Source of the DNA: Roseateles_E sp005503085 | GTDB taxonomy: Bacteria; Pseudomonadota; Gammaproteobacteria; Burkholderiales; Burkholderiaceae_C | Length of the DNA stretch: 64,000 nucleotides | Assembly: GCF_028462495.1 (NCBI RefSeq) | Contig: NZ_JAQOWX010000004.1 | Span: forward strand, 1-64,000 | Reading direction: 5' to 3' | Part shown: one piece after another, positions 33,363 through 41,494 of the stretch | Position numbering within the stretch: the first letter of the stretch is position 1 | Layout of the letters: the number at the start of each line of letters is the position of its first letter | Translations under genes and position numbers: made by a program | Notes under the pieces: model-generated | Told to the model about the DNA's origin: nothing | The model's input: the letters and a program-made list of their open reading frames with translations, nothing else | Databases searched by the model: none

Positions 33363-35171
33363 ATGAACCACATCCGCAATTTCTCCATCATCGCCCACAT
33401 CGACCACGGCAAGAGCACGCTGGCGGATCGCATCATTCAACGTTGCGGGGGACTCTCGGACCGGGAGATGGAGGCGCAGGTGCTGGACTCGATGGACATC
33501 GAGCGCGAGCGTGGCATCACGATCAAGGCCCAGACCGCGGCGCTGCAGTACACGGCCAAGGACGGCAAGACCTACAACCTGAACCTGATCGACACGCCCG
33601 GGCATGTGGACTTCTCCTACGAAGTCAGCCGCTCGCTGTCGGCCTGCGAGGGCGCGCTGCTGGTGGTCGATGCCAGCCAGGGTGTCGAGGCGCAGACGGT
33701 GGCCAACTGCTACACCGCGCTGGATCTGGGTGTCGAGGTGGTGCCGGTGCTCAACAAGATGGATCTGCCCAGCGCCGATCCCGACAACGCCAAGGCCGAG
33801 ATCGAGGATGTGATCGGCATCGACGCGACCGACGCGATTCCCTGCAGCGCCAAGACCGGCATGGGCATCGACGAGATCATCGAGGCGGTGATTGCGCGCA
33901 TGCCGCCGCCCAAGGGTGTGGTGGATGCGCCGCTGCGCGCGATGATCATCGACAGCTGGTATGACGCCTATGTCGGCGTCGTGATGCTGGTGCGCGTGGT
34001 CGATGGCACCCTCAGGAAGGGTGAGCGCATCCGCATGATGGCGTCTAACGCGGTCTATCCGGCCGAGCACCTGGGCGGGTTCGCGCCCAAGTCGGAGAAG
34101 CGCGAGCAGCTCAACGCCGGCGAGGTGGGTTTCGTCATCGCCGGCATCAAGGAGCTGCAGGCGGCCAAGGTGGGCGACACCATCACGCTGGAAAAGAAGC
34201 TGCCGAACAACCTCGGCCCGGCCGAGCAGGCCTTGCCCGGCTTCAAGGAGATCCAGCCCCAGGTGTTTGCCGGCCTGTATCCGACCGAGGCCAGCGAGTA
34301 CGACCAGCTGCGCGACGCGCTGGAGAAGCTCAAGCTCAACGACTCCTCGCTGCGCTACGAGCCCGAGGTCAGCCAGGCGCTGGGCTTCGGCTTCCGCTGC
34401 GGTTTCCTGGGCCTGCTGCATATGGAGATCGTGCAGGAGCGGCTGGAGCGCGAGTTCGACCAGGACCTGATCACCACCGCGCCCAGTGTGGTCTACGAGG
34501 TGCTGCTCAATGACGGCACGGTGATCGAGGTCGAGAACCCGTCCAAGATGCCTGACCTGGGTCTGCTGCAGGAGATCCGCGAGCCCATCGTCACCGTGCA
34601 CCTGTACATGCCGCAGGACTATGTCGGCCCGGTGATGACCTTGGCCAACCAGAAGCGCGGCAACCAGATCAATATGGCCTACCACGGCCGCCAGGTCATG
34701 CTGACCTACGAGATGCCGCTGGCCGAGATCGTGCTGGACTTCTTCGACAAGCTGAAGTCGGTCTCGCGCGGCTACGCCTCGATGGACTACGAGTTCAAGG
34801 AGTACCGTGCCTCCGACGTCGTCAAGGTCGACATCCTGATCAACGGCGACAAGGTCGACGCGCTGTCCATCATCGTGCACCGGGTGCAGAGCCAGTTCCG
34901 CGGCCGCGGCGTGGCCGCCAAGATGCGCGAGCACATCCCGCGCCAGATGTATGACGTGGTGATCCAGGCGGCCATAGGCTCCAACATCATCGCCCGCGAG
35001 AACATCAAGGCGATGCGCAAGAACGTGCTGGCAAAATGCTACGGCGGCGACATCAGCCGCAAACGCAAGCTGCTCGAAAAGCAGAAGGCCGGCAAGAAGC
35101 GCATGAAGCAGATCGGCTCGGTCGAGGTTCCGCAAGAAGCCTTCCTGGCCATTCTCCAAGTTGAAGACTGA
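33363..35171 (+). CDS. lepA: Elongation factor 4 (LepA)
   Basis: A 602-residue translational GTPase. It has the P-loop AHIDHGKSTLADR (11-23), the switch region ERGITIK, DTPGHVDFSYE, NKMDLPSADP and the LepA-specific C-terminal domain ending KKRMKQIGSVEVPQEAFLAIL. It remodels stalled or mispositioned ribosomes. It heads the operon lepA-lepB-DUF4845-rnc-era-recO-pdxJ-acpS-nagZ. The leader contains a terminator-like structure and three palindromes, so read-through control is possible. Confidence 0.96.
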   Translation: MNHIRNFSIIAHIDHGKSTLADRIIQRCGGLSDREMEAQVLDSMDIERERGITIKAQTAALQYTAKDGKTYNLNLIDTPGHVDFSYEVSRSLSACEGALLVVDASQGVEAQTVANCYTALDLGVEVVPVLNKMDLPSADPDNAKAEIEDVIGIDATDAIPCSAKTGMGIDEIIEAVIARMPPPKGVVDAPLRAMIIDSWYDAYVGVVMLVRVVDGTLRKGERIRMMASNAVYPAEHLGGFAPKSEKREQLNAGEVGFVIAGIKELQAAKVGDTITLEKKLPNNLGPAEQALPGFKEIQPQVFAGLYPTEASEYDQLRDALEKLKLNDSSLRYEPEVSQALGFGFRCGFLGLLHMEIVQERLEREFDQDLITTAPSVVYEVLLNDGTVIEVENPSKMPDLGLLQEIREPIVTVHLYMPQDYVGPVMTLANQKRGNQINMAYHGRQVMLTYEMPLAEIVLDFFDKLKSVSRGYASMDYEFKEYRASDVVKVDILINGDKVDALSIIVHRVQSQFRGRGVAAKMREHIPRQMYDVVIQAAIGSNIIARENIKAMRKNVLAKCYGGDISRKRKLLEKQKAGKKRMKQIGSVEVPQEAFLAILQVED

Positions 35172-35195
35172 TTACTTAGAAGCGACCGACGATCA

Positions 35196-36170
35196 ATGAG
35201 TGCTCTGACCGGAATTCTCTATGCCGCCCTGATCGCCTATCTGGGCGGCTGGTACACCGGCTACTGGAGTGGCAACTTCGCGCTGCTGCTCTTCATCCTG
35301 ACCAGCGTGACGATGGCCTATTGGCTCGCCGAGCGCTTCCATTTCCAGCCCGCGCGCGAGCGTGCGGCGGCCCAGTTGCTGGAAGCCGACGCGCAGCGCC
35401 GCGAGAAGCTGGCCGGCCAGGGCATCACCCGGGTCGACAGCGATGTGAGCAGCGCACGCGAGGCCGTGCTGCGCCAGCCCTGGTGGCTGGACTGGACCGC
35501 CGGCCTGTTCCCGGTGATCCTGATGGTGTTCCTGCTGCGCTCTTTCCTGTTTGAGCCCTTCAAGATCCCGTCCGGCTCGATGGTGCCGACGCTGCTGGTG
35601 GGTGACCTGATCCTGGTCAACAAGTTCCATTACGGCGTGCGCCTGCCGGTGCTGAACAAGAAGATCATCGCCAACAACGACGTGAAGCGCGGCGATGTGA
35701 TGGTGTTCCGCTACCCCGAGGACACCAGTCTGGACTTCATCAAGCGCGTCGCCGCCATCCCTGGTGACGAGGTCAGCTACCTGAACCAGAAGCTCTATAT
35801 CAACGGCCAGTTGGCCCCGGTTCAGCCCCAGGGCGACTACTACGACGAGGACAGCCTGGCCTACCGCGCGCGTTTCATGGAAAAGCTCGGCGACAAGGAG
35901 CACCAGATTCTGGTCGATACCAAGCGCTCGCCGCTGTTCCGGGCGGATCGTCGCGATGGTCCGTTCCCGTTCCAGGACGGCTGCAAGTACAGCCCCGAGG
36001 GCGTCACTTGCAAGGTACCGGCCGGCCATTACTACGTGCTGGGCGACAACCGCGACAACTCGCGCGATTCGCGCTTCTGGGGCTTTGTGCCGGACGAAAA
36101 CATCGTCGGCAAGGCCTTTGTGGTTTGGATGAATTTCGGTAACCTCAAGCGCGTCGGCACCTCGTTCTGA
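35196..36170 (+). CDS. lepB: Signal peptidase I
   Basis: A 324-residue type I signal peptidase. Two N-terminal membrane segments (about residues 5-47 and 98-117) anchor it, with the catalytic domain periplasmic. The nucleophilic Ser is in FKIPSGSMVPTL, and the general-base Lys is in DFIKRVAAIPGDEV. GDNRDNSRDSRFWGFVP is the conserved box E. It removes signal peptides from exported proteins. It lies 24 bases after lepA, its usual partner. Confidence 0.95.
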   Translation: MSALTGILYAALIAYLGGWYTGYWSGNFALLLFILTSVTMAYWLAERFHFQPARERAAAQLLEADAQRREKLAGQGITRVDSDVSSAREAVLRQPWWLDWTAGLFPVILMVFLLRSFLFEPFKIPSGSMVPTLLVGDLILVNKFHYGVRLPVLNKKIIANNDVKRGDVMVFRYPEDTSLDFIKRVAAIPGDEVSYLNQKLYINGQLAPVQPQGDYYDEDSLAYRARFMEKLGDKEHQILVDTKRSPLFRADRRDGPFPFQDGCKYSPEGVTCKVPAGHYYVLGDNRDNSRDSRFWGFVPDENIVGKAFVVWMNFGNLKRVGTSF

Positions 36171-36211
36171 GGCGCTGCGGCCTGAACCACAACGACAAGG
36201 GAAAAAGATCG

Positions 36212-36577
36212 ATGCGCCAGCCAGCAACAAGGAATCAGCAACGCGGTATCAGCCTGTTCGGCCTGTTGTTCTGGGGCGTGTTGATCGCTTGCACGGCGGT
36301 GGTCGGCATGCGAGTGTTCCCCAGCGTGCTGGAGTACTACACGATCCAGGGTGTGATCACCCGCATTGCCAAGGGCAATCCGGCCACCGTGCCGGCGGTG
36401 CGCCAGGAGTTCGACCGCATCAAGCAGGTCGAGTACTCGATCGTCAGCATCAGCGGCTCGGACCTGGTGGTCAGCAAGGACAACGACCGGGTGCAGATCA
36501 GCTTCTCCTACGAGAAGGAGATCGAATTGGCAGGCCCCGCCTTCCTGCTGCTGAAGTACCAGGGCCAGTCGAAGTAA
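36212..36577 (+). CDS. DUF4845 domain membrane protein
   Basis: A 121-residue protein with one N-terminal membrane segment (GISLFGLLFWGVLIACTAVVGMRVFP) resembling a pilin-like class III start. It is followed by a short periplasmic domain ending VQISFSYEKEIELAGPAFLLLKYQGQSK. This DUF4845 family is almost always encoded between lepB and rnc in beta- and gammaproteobacteria, as here. No function is established. The start at 36212 has AAGGGAAAAAG upstream. Confidence 0.82.
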   Translation: MRQPATRNQQRGISLFGLLFWGVLIACTAVVGMRVFPSVLEYYTIQGVITRIAKGNPATVPAVRQEFDRIKQVEYSIVSISGSDLVVSKDNDRVQISFSYEKEIELAGPAFLLLKYQGQSK

Positions 36578-36591
36578 GGCAGAGCTCGCGC

Positions 36592-37296
36592 ATGAACCCG
36601 ACCCACCAGTCATTGCAGCAACGCCTGGGCTACCACTTCGCCGAAGTGGGGCTGCTCGCACGCGCGCTGACGCACCGCAGCTTTGGCGCCGACCACAACG
36701 AGCGCCTGGAATTCCTCGGCGACGCGGTGCTGAGCCTGGCCGTTTCCAGCCTGCTGTACGAGCGCTTCGCCGGTTCGGACGAGGGCGATCTGACCCGTGT
36801 GCGCGCGCATCTGGTGCGCGAGGACAGCCTGCACAAGCTGGCCGTCCAGCTGGGCCTGCCGGCGGTGCTCCGCATGTCCGAGGGCGAGGCCAAGGGCGGC
36901 GGCGCGCAGCGCCCGTCGATCCTGGCCGATGCGCTGGAAGCGGTGATCGGCGCGGCCTTTGTCGATGGCGGCTATCCGGCCGCGCTGGAGGTGGTGCGTG
37001 GCCTGTTTGGCGAGCTGATCGCGAACTCGGGCACCGACAACTGGGGCAAGGACGCGAAGACGGCCTTGCAAGAGTGGCTGCAGGCGCGTCGCCTGGCCGT
37101 GCCGACCTACCGCATCACCGAAACCCGCGGCCAGGCCCATGCCCAGACCTTCGAGGTCGAGTGCGCCGTGCCCGCGCTGAGCCTGGCCAAGCGTGGCGAA
37201 GGGCGTTCGCGCCGCGCCGCCGAACAAGATGCCGCCCGTCGACTGCTCGACGAACTGATTGCCCGCGACAAGCCAGGCTCTGGCTTGCGCGACTAA
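36592..37296 (+). CDS. rnc: Ribonuclease III
   Basis: A 234-residue RNase III. The catalytic signature is NERLEFLGDAVLSL, with the second acidic site in ILADALEAVIGAAFVDGGY. A dsRNA-binding domain occupies about 155-225 (DAKTALQEWLQAR through GEGRSRRAAEQDAARRLL). It cleaves double-stranded RNA in rRNA processing and mRNA decay. ATG at 36592 lies 14 bases after the DUF4845 stop; a longer frame reading from 36289 is in the wrong context and was rejected. Confidence 0.95.
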   Translation: MNPTHQSLQQRLGYHFAEVGLLARALTHRSFGADHNERLEFLGDAVLSLAVSSLLYERFAGSDEGDLTRVRAHLVREDSLHKLAVQLGLPAVLRMSEGEAKGGGAQRPSILADALEAVIGAAFVDGGYPAALEVVRGLFGELIANSGTDNWGKDAKTALQEWLQARRLAVPTYRITETRGQAHAQTFEVECAVPALSLAKRGEGRSRRAAEQDAARRLLDELIARDKPGSGLRD

Positions 37297-37320
37297 GGAG
37301 CGGCCTCGCGCCGACACCCC

Positions 37321-38361
37321 ATGACCGACAACACCACGCCCCCGGACGACTCCGCGTCCGAGGGCAAGCCGCCTGCCACCGGCTACACGCTCCCGCCGAT
37401 CCCGGCCGCCGGCTCCGGCGCAACCTCGCTGTCCTCCGATGCCGGCCCCAAGCCCAGCGGCGGCAAGATGCCCGACGGCACGGCCCAGCGCTGCGGCCTG
37501 ATCGCCATCGTCGGCCGCCCCAATGTCGGCAAGTCCACCCTGCTGAATGCGCTGGTGGGTCAGAAGGTCAGCATCACCTCCAACAAGGCCCAGACCACCC
37601 GCCACCGCATCACCGGCGTGCGCACGGTCGAGGAGGCCCAGTTCGTCTTTGTCGACACGCCCGGTTTCCAGACCAAGCACAATGCCGCGCTGAACCGCAA
37701 TCTGAACCGCACCGTGCACGGCGTGCTGTCCGATGTGGATCTGGTGCTGTTCGTCGTCGAGGCCGGCCGTTTCGGCCTGGACGACGCCAAGGTGCTGTCC
37801 CTGCTGCCCGAGGACAAGCCGGTCGTGCTGATCGCCAACAAGCTCGACGCTGTGCACCGCCGCGCCGAGCTCGCGCCCTGGCTCAAGAGCATGCAGGAGC
37901 GCCGCAACTTCAGCGAGTTCATCCCGATCTCGGCCAAGAAGCAAAGCGATGTGCAGCGCCTGTTCAAGATCCTCAAGCCCTATCTGCCCGAGCAGGAATG
38001 GTTCTACGACGAGGATGCGCTGACCGACCGCTCGGAGAAGTTCCTGGCCAGCGAGATCATCCGTGAGAAGCTGTTCCGCCTGACCGGCGACGAGCTGCCC
38101 TACACCTCGACCGTGGTGATCGACAAATGGGAAGACGAGGGCGCGCTGCGCCGCATCTCTGCCTCCATCGTCGTCGAGCGCGATGCCTACAAAGGCATGG
38201 TGATCGGGCAGGGCGGCGAGCTGCTCAAACGCATCGGCTCCGAATCGCGCCAGGAACTCGAGCACCTGATGGAGGGCCGTGTCTTCCTGGAGCTGTGGGT
38301 CAAGGTGCGCTCGGGCTGGGCCGATAGCGAAGAGCATCTGCGCTCCTACGGCTACGAGTAA
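37321..38361 (+). CDS. era: GTPase Era
   Basis: A 346-residue GTPase, longer than E. coli Era (301) because of a ~50-residue Pro/Gly/Ala-rich N-terminal extension. G1 is GRPNVGKSTLLNALVGQ, G2 TTRHRITG, G3 DTPGFQ, G4 NKLD. The C-terminal KH domain has the YKGMVIGQGGELLKRIGSESRQELE RNA-binding stretch. It helps 16S rRNA maturation and 30S assembly. Its stop TAATG overlaps the recO start by one base. The start may lie further in, since the extension is poorly conserved. Confidence 0.95.
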   Translation: MTDNTTPPDDSASEGKPPATGYTLPPIPAAGSGATSLSSDAGPKPSGGKMPDGTAQRCGLIAIVGRPNVGKSTLLNALVGQKVSITSNKAQTTRHRITGVRTVEEAQFVFVDTPGFQTKHNAALNRNLNRTVHGVLSDVDLVLFVVEAGRFGLDDAKVLSLLPEDKPVVLIANKLDAVHRRAELAPWLKSMQERRNFSEFIPISAKKQSDVQRLFKILKPYLPEQEWFYDEDALTDRSEKFLASEIIREKLFRLTGDELPYTSTVVIDKWEDEGALRRISASIVVERDAYKGMVIGQGGELLKRIGSESRQELEHLMEGRVFLELWVKVRSGWADSEEHLRSYGYE

Positions 38362-39140
38362 TGCCTCCCCGAGGCCCGCGCGCTCCGGCCGTCCAGCAGG
38401 CCTTCGTCCTGCACCACTACGACTGGAGCGAAACCAGCCTGGTGCTGGACCTCTTCACCCGTGAGCAGGGCCGGCTGGCCGTGGTGGCCAAGGGCGCCAA
38501 GCGCCCCTATTCGCAGCTGCGCGCCGTGCTGCTGCCCTTCCAGCGCATCCAGGTCAGTCTGTCCAAGCCGGCCAAAGGAGTCGAGGGTGCTGCCGAGGTC
38601 GTGACCCTGCGCGGCGCGGAATGGGCCGGCGGCGCGACGATGCCGGCCGGCGCGGCACTGTTCTCCGGCTACTACCTCAACGAGCTGCTGCTGAAGCTGC
38701 TGGCGCGCCAGGACCCGCATCCGGCGCTGTTCGATGCCTATGCGCAGACGCTGCCGCAGCTGCATGCCCGCGAGGATGTGCAGTCGCAGGCCGCCTTGCG
38801 GGCCTTCGAGCTGCGCCTGCTGATGGAGCTGGGCCTCTTGCCGGACCTGAGCCTGTCCAGCCTTACGCAGGCGCCATTGGACCTGCAGCGGCACTACATG
38901 CTGTCGCCCGAGTCCGGCGTGGTCGCGCCCGCAGCCGATTCGGTGACCTTCACCGGCGCCACCCTGGTCCAGCTGCAGGCAGCGCTGCTGCACGGCAGCA
39001 TGGCCGCATTGCAGCAGTCCTGCGCGCCGGTCTTGCCGGCGCGCAAAACCGGGCTGCGCGCCTTGCTTCACTATCATCTGGGCCACAAACCCCTGCGCAC
39101 GCGACAGGTCATGCTGGACGTGCAGAAACTGCTGGATTGA
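38361..39140 (+). CDS. recO: DNA repair protein RecO
   Basis: A 259-residue RecO. The N-terminal OB-fold starts QQAFVLHHYDWSETSLVLDLFTREQGRLAVVAKGAKRPYSQLRAVL, and the helical C-terminal domain includes FSGYYLNELLLKLLARQDPHPALFDAYAQTL, both highly typical. It loads RecA on SSB-coated gaps together with RecR. It overlaps era by one base and is followed 5 bases later by pdxJ. Confidence 0.93.
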   Translation: MPPRGPRAPAVQQAFVLHHYDWSETSLVLDLFTREQGRLAVVAKGAKRPYSQLRAVLLPFQRIQVSLSKPAKGVEGAAEVVTLRGAEWAGGATMPAGAALFSGYYLNELLLKLLARQDPHPALFDAYAQTLPQLHAREDVQSQAALRAFELRLLMELGLLPDLSLSSLTQAPLDLQRHYMLSPESGVVAPAADSVTFTGATLVQLQAALLHGSMAALQQSCAPVLPARKTGLRALLHYHLGHKPLRTRQVMLDVQKLLD

Positions 39141-39145
39141 AGACG

Positions 39146-39937
39146 ATGAACCCTTTGGTTGCTCCCGAATCCTCTTCGCACCACGCTGCGCGCTGCGCGC
39201 TGTCGGTCAATGTCAACAAGGTGGCCTTGCTGCGCAACACCCGGCACCTGGGCATCCCCAGCGTCACGCGCGCGGCCGAGCTGTGCCTGCTGGCCGGTGC
39301 CCAGGGCATCACGGTGCATCCGCGGCCCGATGGCCGCCATATCCGAACCGCTGATGTGCACGAGCTGGCCGAGCTGCTCAAGACCTGGCCCCAGGCCGAG
39401 TACAACATCGAGGGCAATCCGACCCAGAATCTGATGGACTTCGTGCGCGAGCTGCGTCCGCATCAGGTCACCTTCGTGCCCGACAGCGAGGACCAGTTCA
39501 CCTCGGACCATGGCTGGAGCCTGCCCGCCGACATGGTGCGGCTGCGCCCGCTGATCGATGAGTGCAAGAGCCTGGGCGTGCGCGTCAGCCTCTTCATGGA
39601 CCCGAGTCCCGAGGTCATGCCGTTGGTGGCCGAGCTGGGCGCCGAGCGCATCGAGCTCTATACCGAGACCTATGCCAGCGCCTTTGGCACCGAACGCCAG
39701 GCTGCCGTGCTGGCCGGGTTCACGCGCACGGCCGAGGCCGCGCTGGCCGTGGGCCTTGGCATCAACGCCGGCCACGACCTGAGCCGGGACAATCTGACGA
39801 GCTTCCTGCGCGCCGTGCCCGGCGTGCAGGAGGTGTCGATCGGCCACGCCCTGATCGCCGATGCGCTGGAGCTGGGCTATACCGAAACCGTGCGCGACTA
39901 CCAGCGCGCGATCCAGAAGGCCTACGCCTCCTCATGA
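39146..39937 (+). CDS. pdxJ: Pyridoxine 5'-phosphate synthase
   Basis: A 263-residue TIM-barrel enzyme. It has LSVNVNKVALLRNTR, GITVHPRPDGRHIRTADV, YNIEGNPTQNLMDFV, FVPDS, and GINAGHDLSRDNL near the phosphate site, all PdxJ hallmarks. It joins 1-deoxyxylulose-5-phosphate with 3-amino-2-oxopropyl phosphate to form vitamin B6. Its stop overlaps the acpS start as ATGA. Context in the era-recO-pdxJ-acpS run is conserved. Confidence 0.95.
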   Translation: MNPLVAPESSSHHAARCALSVNVNKVALLRNTRHLGIPSVTRAAELCLLAGAQGITVHPRPDGRHIRTADVHELAELLKTWPQAEYNIEGNPTQNLMDFVRELRPHQVTFVPDSEDQFTSDHGWSLPADMVRLRPLIDECKSLGVRVSLFMDPSPEVMPLVAELGAERIELYTETYASAFGTERQAAVLAGFTRTAEAALAVGLGINAGHDLSRDNLTSFLRAVPGVQEVSIGHALIADALELGYTETVRDYQRAIQKAYASS

Positions 39938-40329
39938 TTTACGGCATCGGTACCGACATCTGCGACATCCGCCGCATCCGCGACACCCTGGCCCGGCGCG
40001 GCGAGCGCTTTGCCGAGCAGGTGCTGGGCCCGCATGAGATGGCGGTGGTTCGGGAACGCCGCGCCAAGGTCGAGGCGCGCGGGGAGGCCTACCTGGCCAC
40101 CCGCTTCTCGGCCAAGGAAGCCTTCTCCAAGGCGATCGGGATGGGCATGCGCATGCCGATGACCTGGCGCGCCTGCGAGATCGTCAAGGCTGCGAGTGGC
40201 AAGCCAGAGATCCGCCTGCATGGCGAGCTGGCTGCGTGGTTCGAGGCCAAGGGTCTCAAAGCCCATGTGACCGTCACCGACGAGACCGAATACGCAGCCG
40301 CCTTTGTGGTTGTCGAAACCAAGGAATGA
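39934..40329 (+). CDS. acpS: Holo-[acyl-carrier-protein] synthase
   Basis: A 131-residue AcpS with the Mg-binding IGTDICDIRRI start (Asp8) and the FSAKEAFSKAIG motif containing the second metal ligand Glu. It transfers 4'-phosphopantetheine from CoA to the acyl carrier protein encoded at 28127. Start 39934 overlaps pdxJ by 4 bases. No unusual features. Confidence 0.95.
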   Translation: MIYGIGTDICDIRRIRDTLARRGERFAEQVLGPHEMAVVRERRAKVEARGEAYLATRFSAKEAFSKAIGMGMRMPMTWRACEIVKAASGKPEIRLHGELAAWFEAKGLKAHVTVTDETEYAAAFVVVETKE

Positions 40330-40339
40330 AGCGCTGAAC

Positions 40340-41404
40340 ATGAATGAAATGCATGCTCCCGTGGTGCTGGATGTGGCCGGCCTGAGCCTGGACGCCAATG
40401 ACCGCCGCCGCCTGGCCCATCCGCTGGTCGGTGGCCTGATCCTGTTTGGCCGCAATTTCGAGAGCCGCGCTCAGCTGACCTCGCTGTGCGCCGAGATCAA
40501 GGCCATCCGCCCCGATGTGCTGATCGCGGTCGACCATGAAGGCGGCCGGGTGCAGCGCTTCAAGACCGATGGCTTCACCCAGCTGGCGGCCATGCGCACA
40601 CTCGGCGAGCTGTGGATGACGGACGCCTTGCGTGCTACCGACGCGGCCACGGCCACCGGCTTTGTGCTGGCCGCCGAGTTGCGCGCCTGTGGCGTCGACT
40701 TCAGCTTCACGCCGGTGCTGGACCTCGATTACGGTGAGAGCAGTGTGATCGGCGAGCGCAGCTTCCACCGCGACCCGCGCGTTGTCAGCCTCTTGGCCAA
40801 GAGCCTGATGCAAGGCCTGCTGCTGGCCGGCATGAGCAGCTGCGGCAAGCATTTCCCCGGCCATGGTTTCGTGAAGGCCGACAGCCATGTCGCGATTCCC
40901 GTGGACAAGCGCAGCCTCAAGGCCATCCTGGCCGAGGACGCGAAGCCCTATGAATGGCTGGGCCTGAGCCTGTCGGCGGTGATGCCGGCCCATGTGATCT
41001 ATCCCAAGGTCGATGCGCGTCCGGCCGGCTTCAGCCCGCGCTGGCTGCAAGAGATCCTGCGCGAGCGCCTGGGCTTTGGCGGTGCGATCTTCAGCGACGA
41101 CCTGGGCATGGCCGGCGCCCGCGTGATCGAAGGCCGCCCGGTCGGCTTCACCGAGGCGGCACTGGCCGCGCTGACGGCTGGCTGCGATCTGGTGCTCTTG
41201 TGCAACCAGTCGAATGTGGGCCAGGGTGAGGCCATCGACGAGTTGCTGGACGGGCTGACGGCCGCGCAGGCCCAGGGTCATTGGACGCCCGAGCCCGATA
41301 GCGAATCGCGCCGCCTGGACCTGCTGCCGCAGACCGTGCCGCTGACCTGGGACGAGCTGATGCGCAACCCGCGCTATCTGGCGGCGGTCGAGCGCCTGGC
41401 CTGA
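40340..41404 (+). CDS. nagZ: Beta-N-acetylhexosaminidase (family GH3)
   Basis: A 354-residue GH3 enzyme. It has VAVDHEGGRVQRF-like substrate binding (IAVDHEGGRVQRF), KHFPGHGFVKADSH with the catalytic His, and the nucleophile Asp in SDDLGMAGA. NagZ removes GlcNAc from anhydro-muropeptides in cytoplasmic cell-wall recycling. Start 40340 is preferred because the extension from 40304 lies within acpS. It is the last gene in the lepA operon and converges with rne. Confidence 0.94.
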   Translation: MNEMHAPVVLDVAGLSLDANDRRRLAHPLVGGLILFGRNFESRAQLTSLCAEIKAIRPDVLIAVDHEGGRVQRFKTDGFTQLAAMRTLGELWMTDALRATDAATATGFVLAAELRACGVDFSFTPVLDLDYGESSVIGERSFHRDPRVVSLLAKSLMQGLLLAGMSSCGKHFPGHGFVKADSHVAIPVDKRSLKAILAEDAKPYEWLGLSLSAVMPAHVIYPKVDARPAGFSPRWLQEILRERLGFGGAIFSDDLGMAGARVIEGRPVGFTEAALAALTAGCDLVLLCNQSNVGQGEAIDELLDGLTAAQAQGHWTPEPDSESRRLDLLPQTVPLTWDELMRNPRYLAAVERLA

Positions 41405-41468
41405 TCCACACCCAGCTCCAATGAAAATCGCCGCCCCGGGGCACCCCGGCGCGGCGTGTCGGTATGTT

Positions 41469-41488
41469 GGGTGGCCCGCAGGCCACCC
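41469..41488 (-). terminator. Hairpin at the end of rne
   Basis: GGGTGGCC (41469-41476) and GGCCACCC (41481-41488) form an 8-base stem with a 4-base loop, 6 bases past the rne stop codon in the minus direction. No T-run follows, so termination may be inefficient or Rho-assisted. It also lies 65 bases after nagZ on the + strand. Confidence 0.45.
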
Positions 41489-41494
41489 TGGCTT

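Noticed and set aside
33231..35159. 642-codon minus-strand open frame opposite lepA
   Set aside because: Shadow of a highly conserved gene in GC-rich DNA; no family features. Other long antisense frames (for example 19386-21644, 25291-27618, 28339-29889, 50432-52660) were rejected for the same reason.
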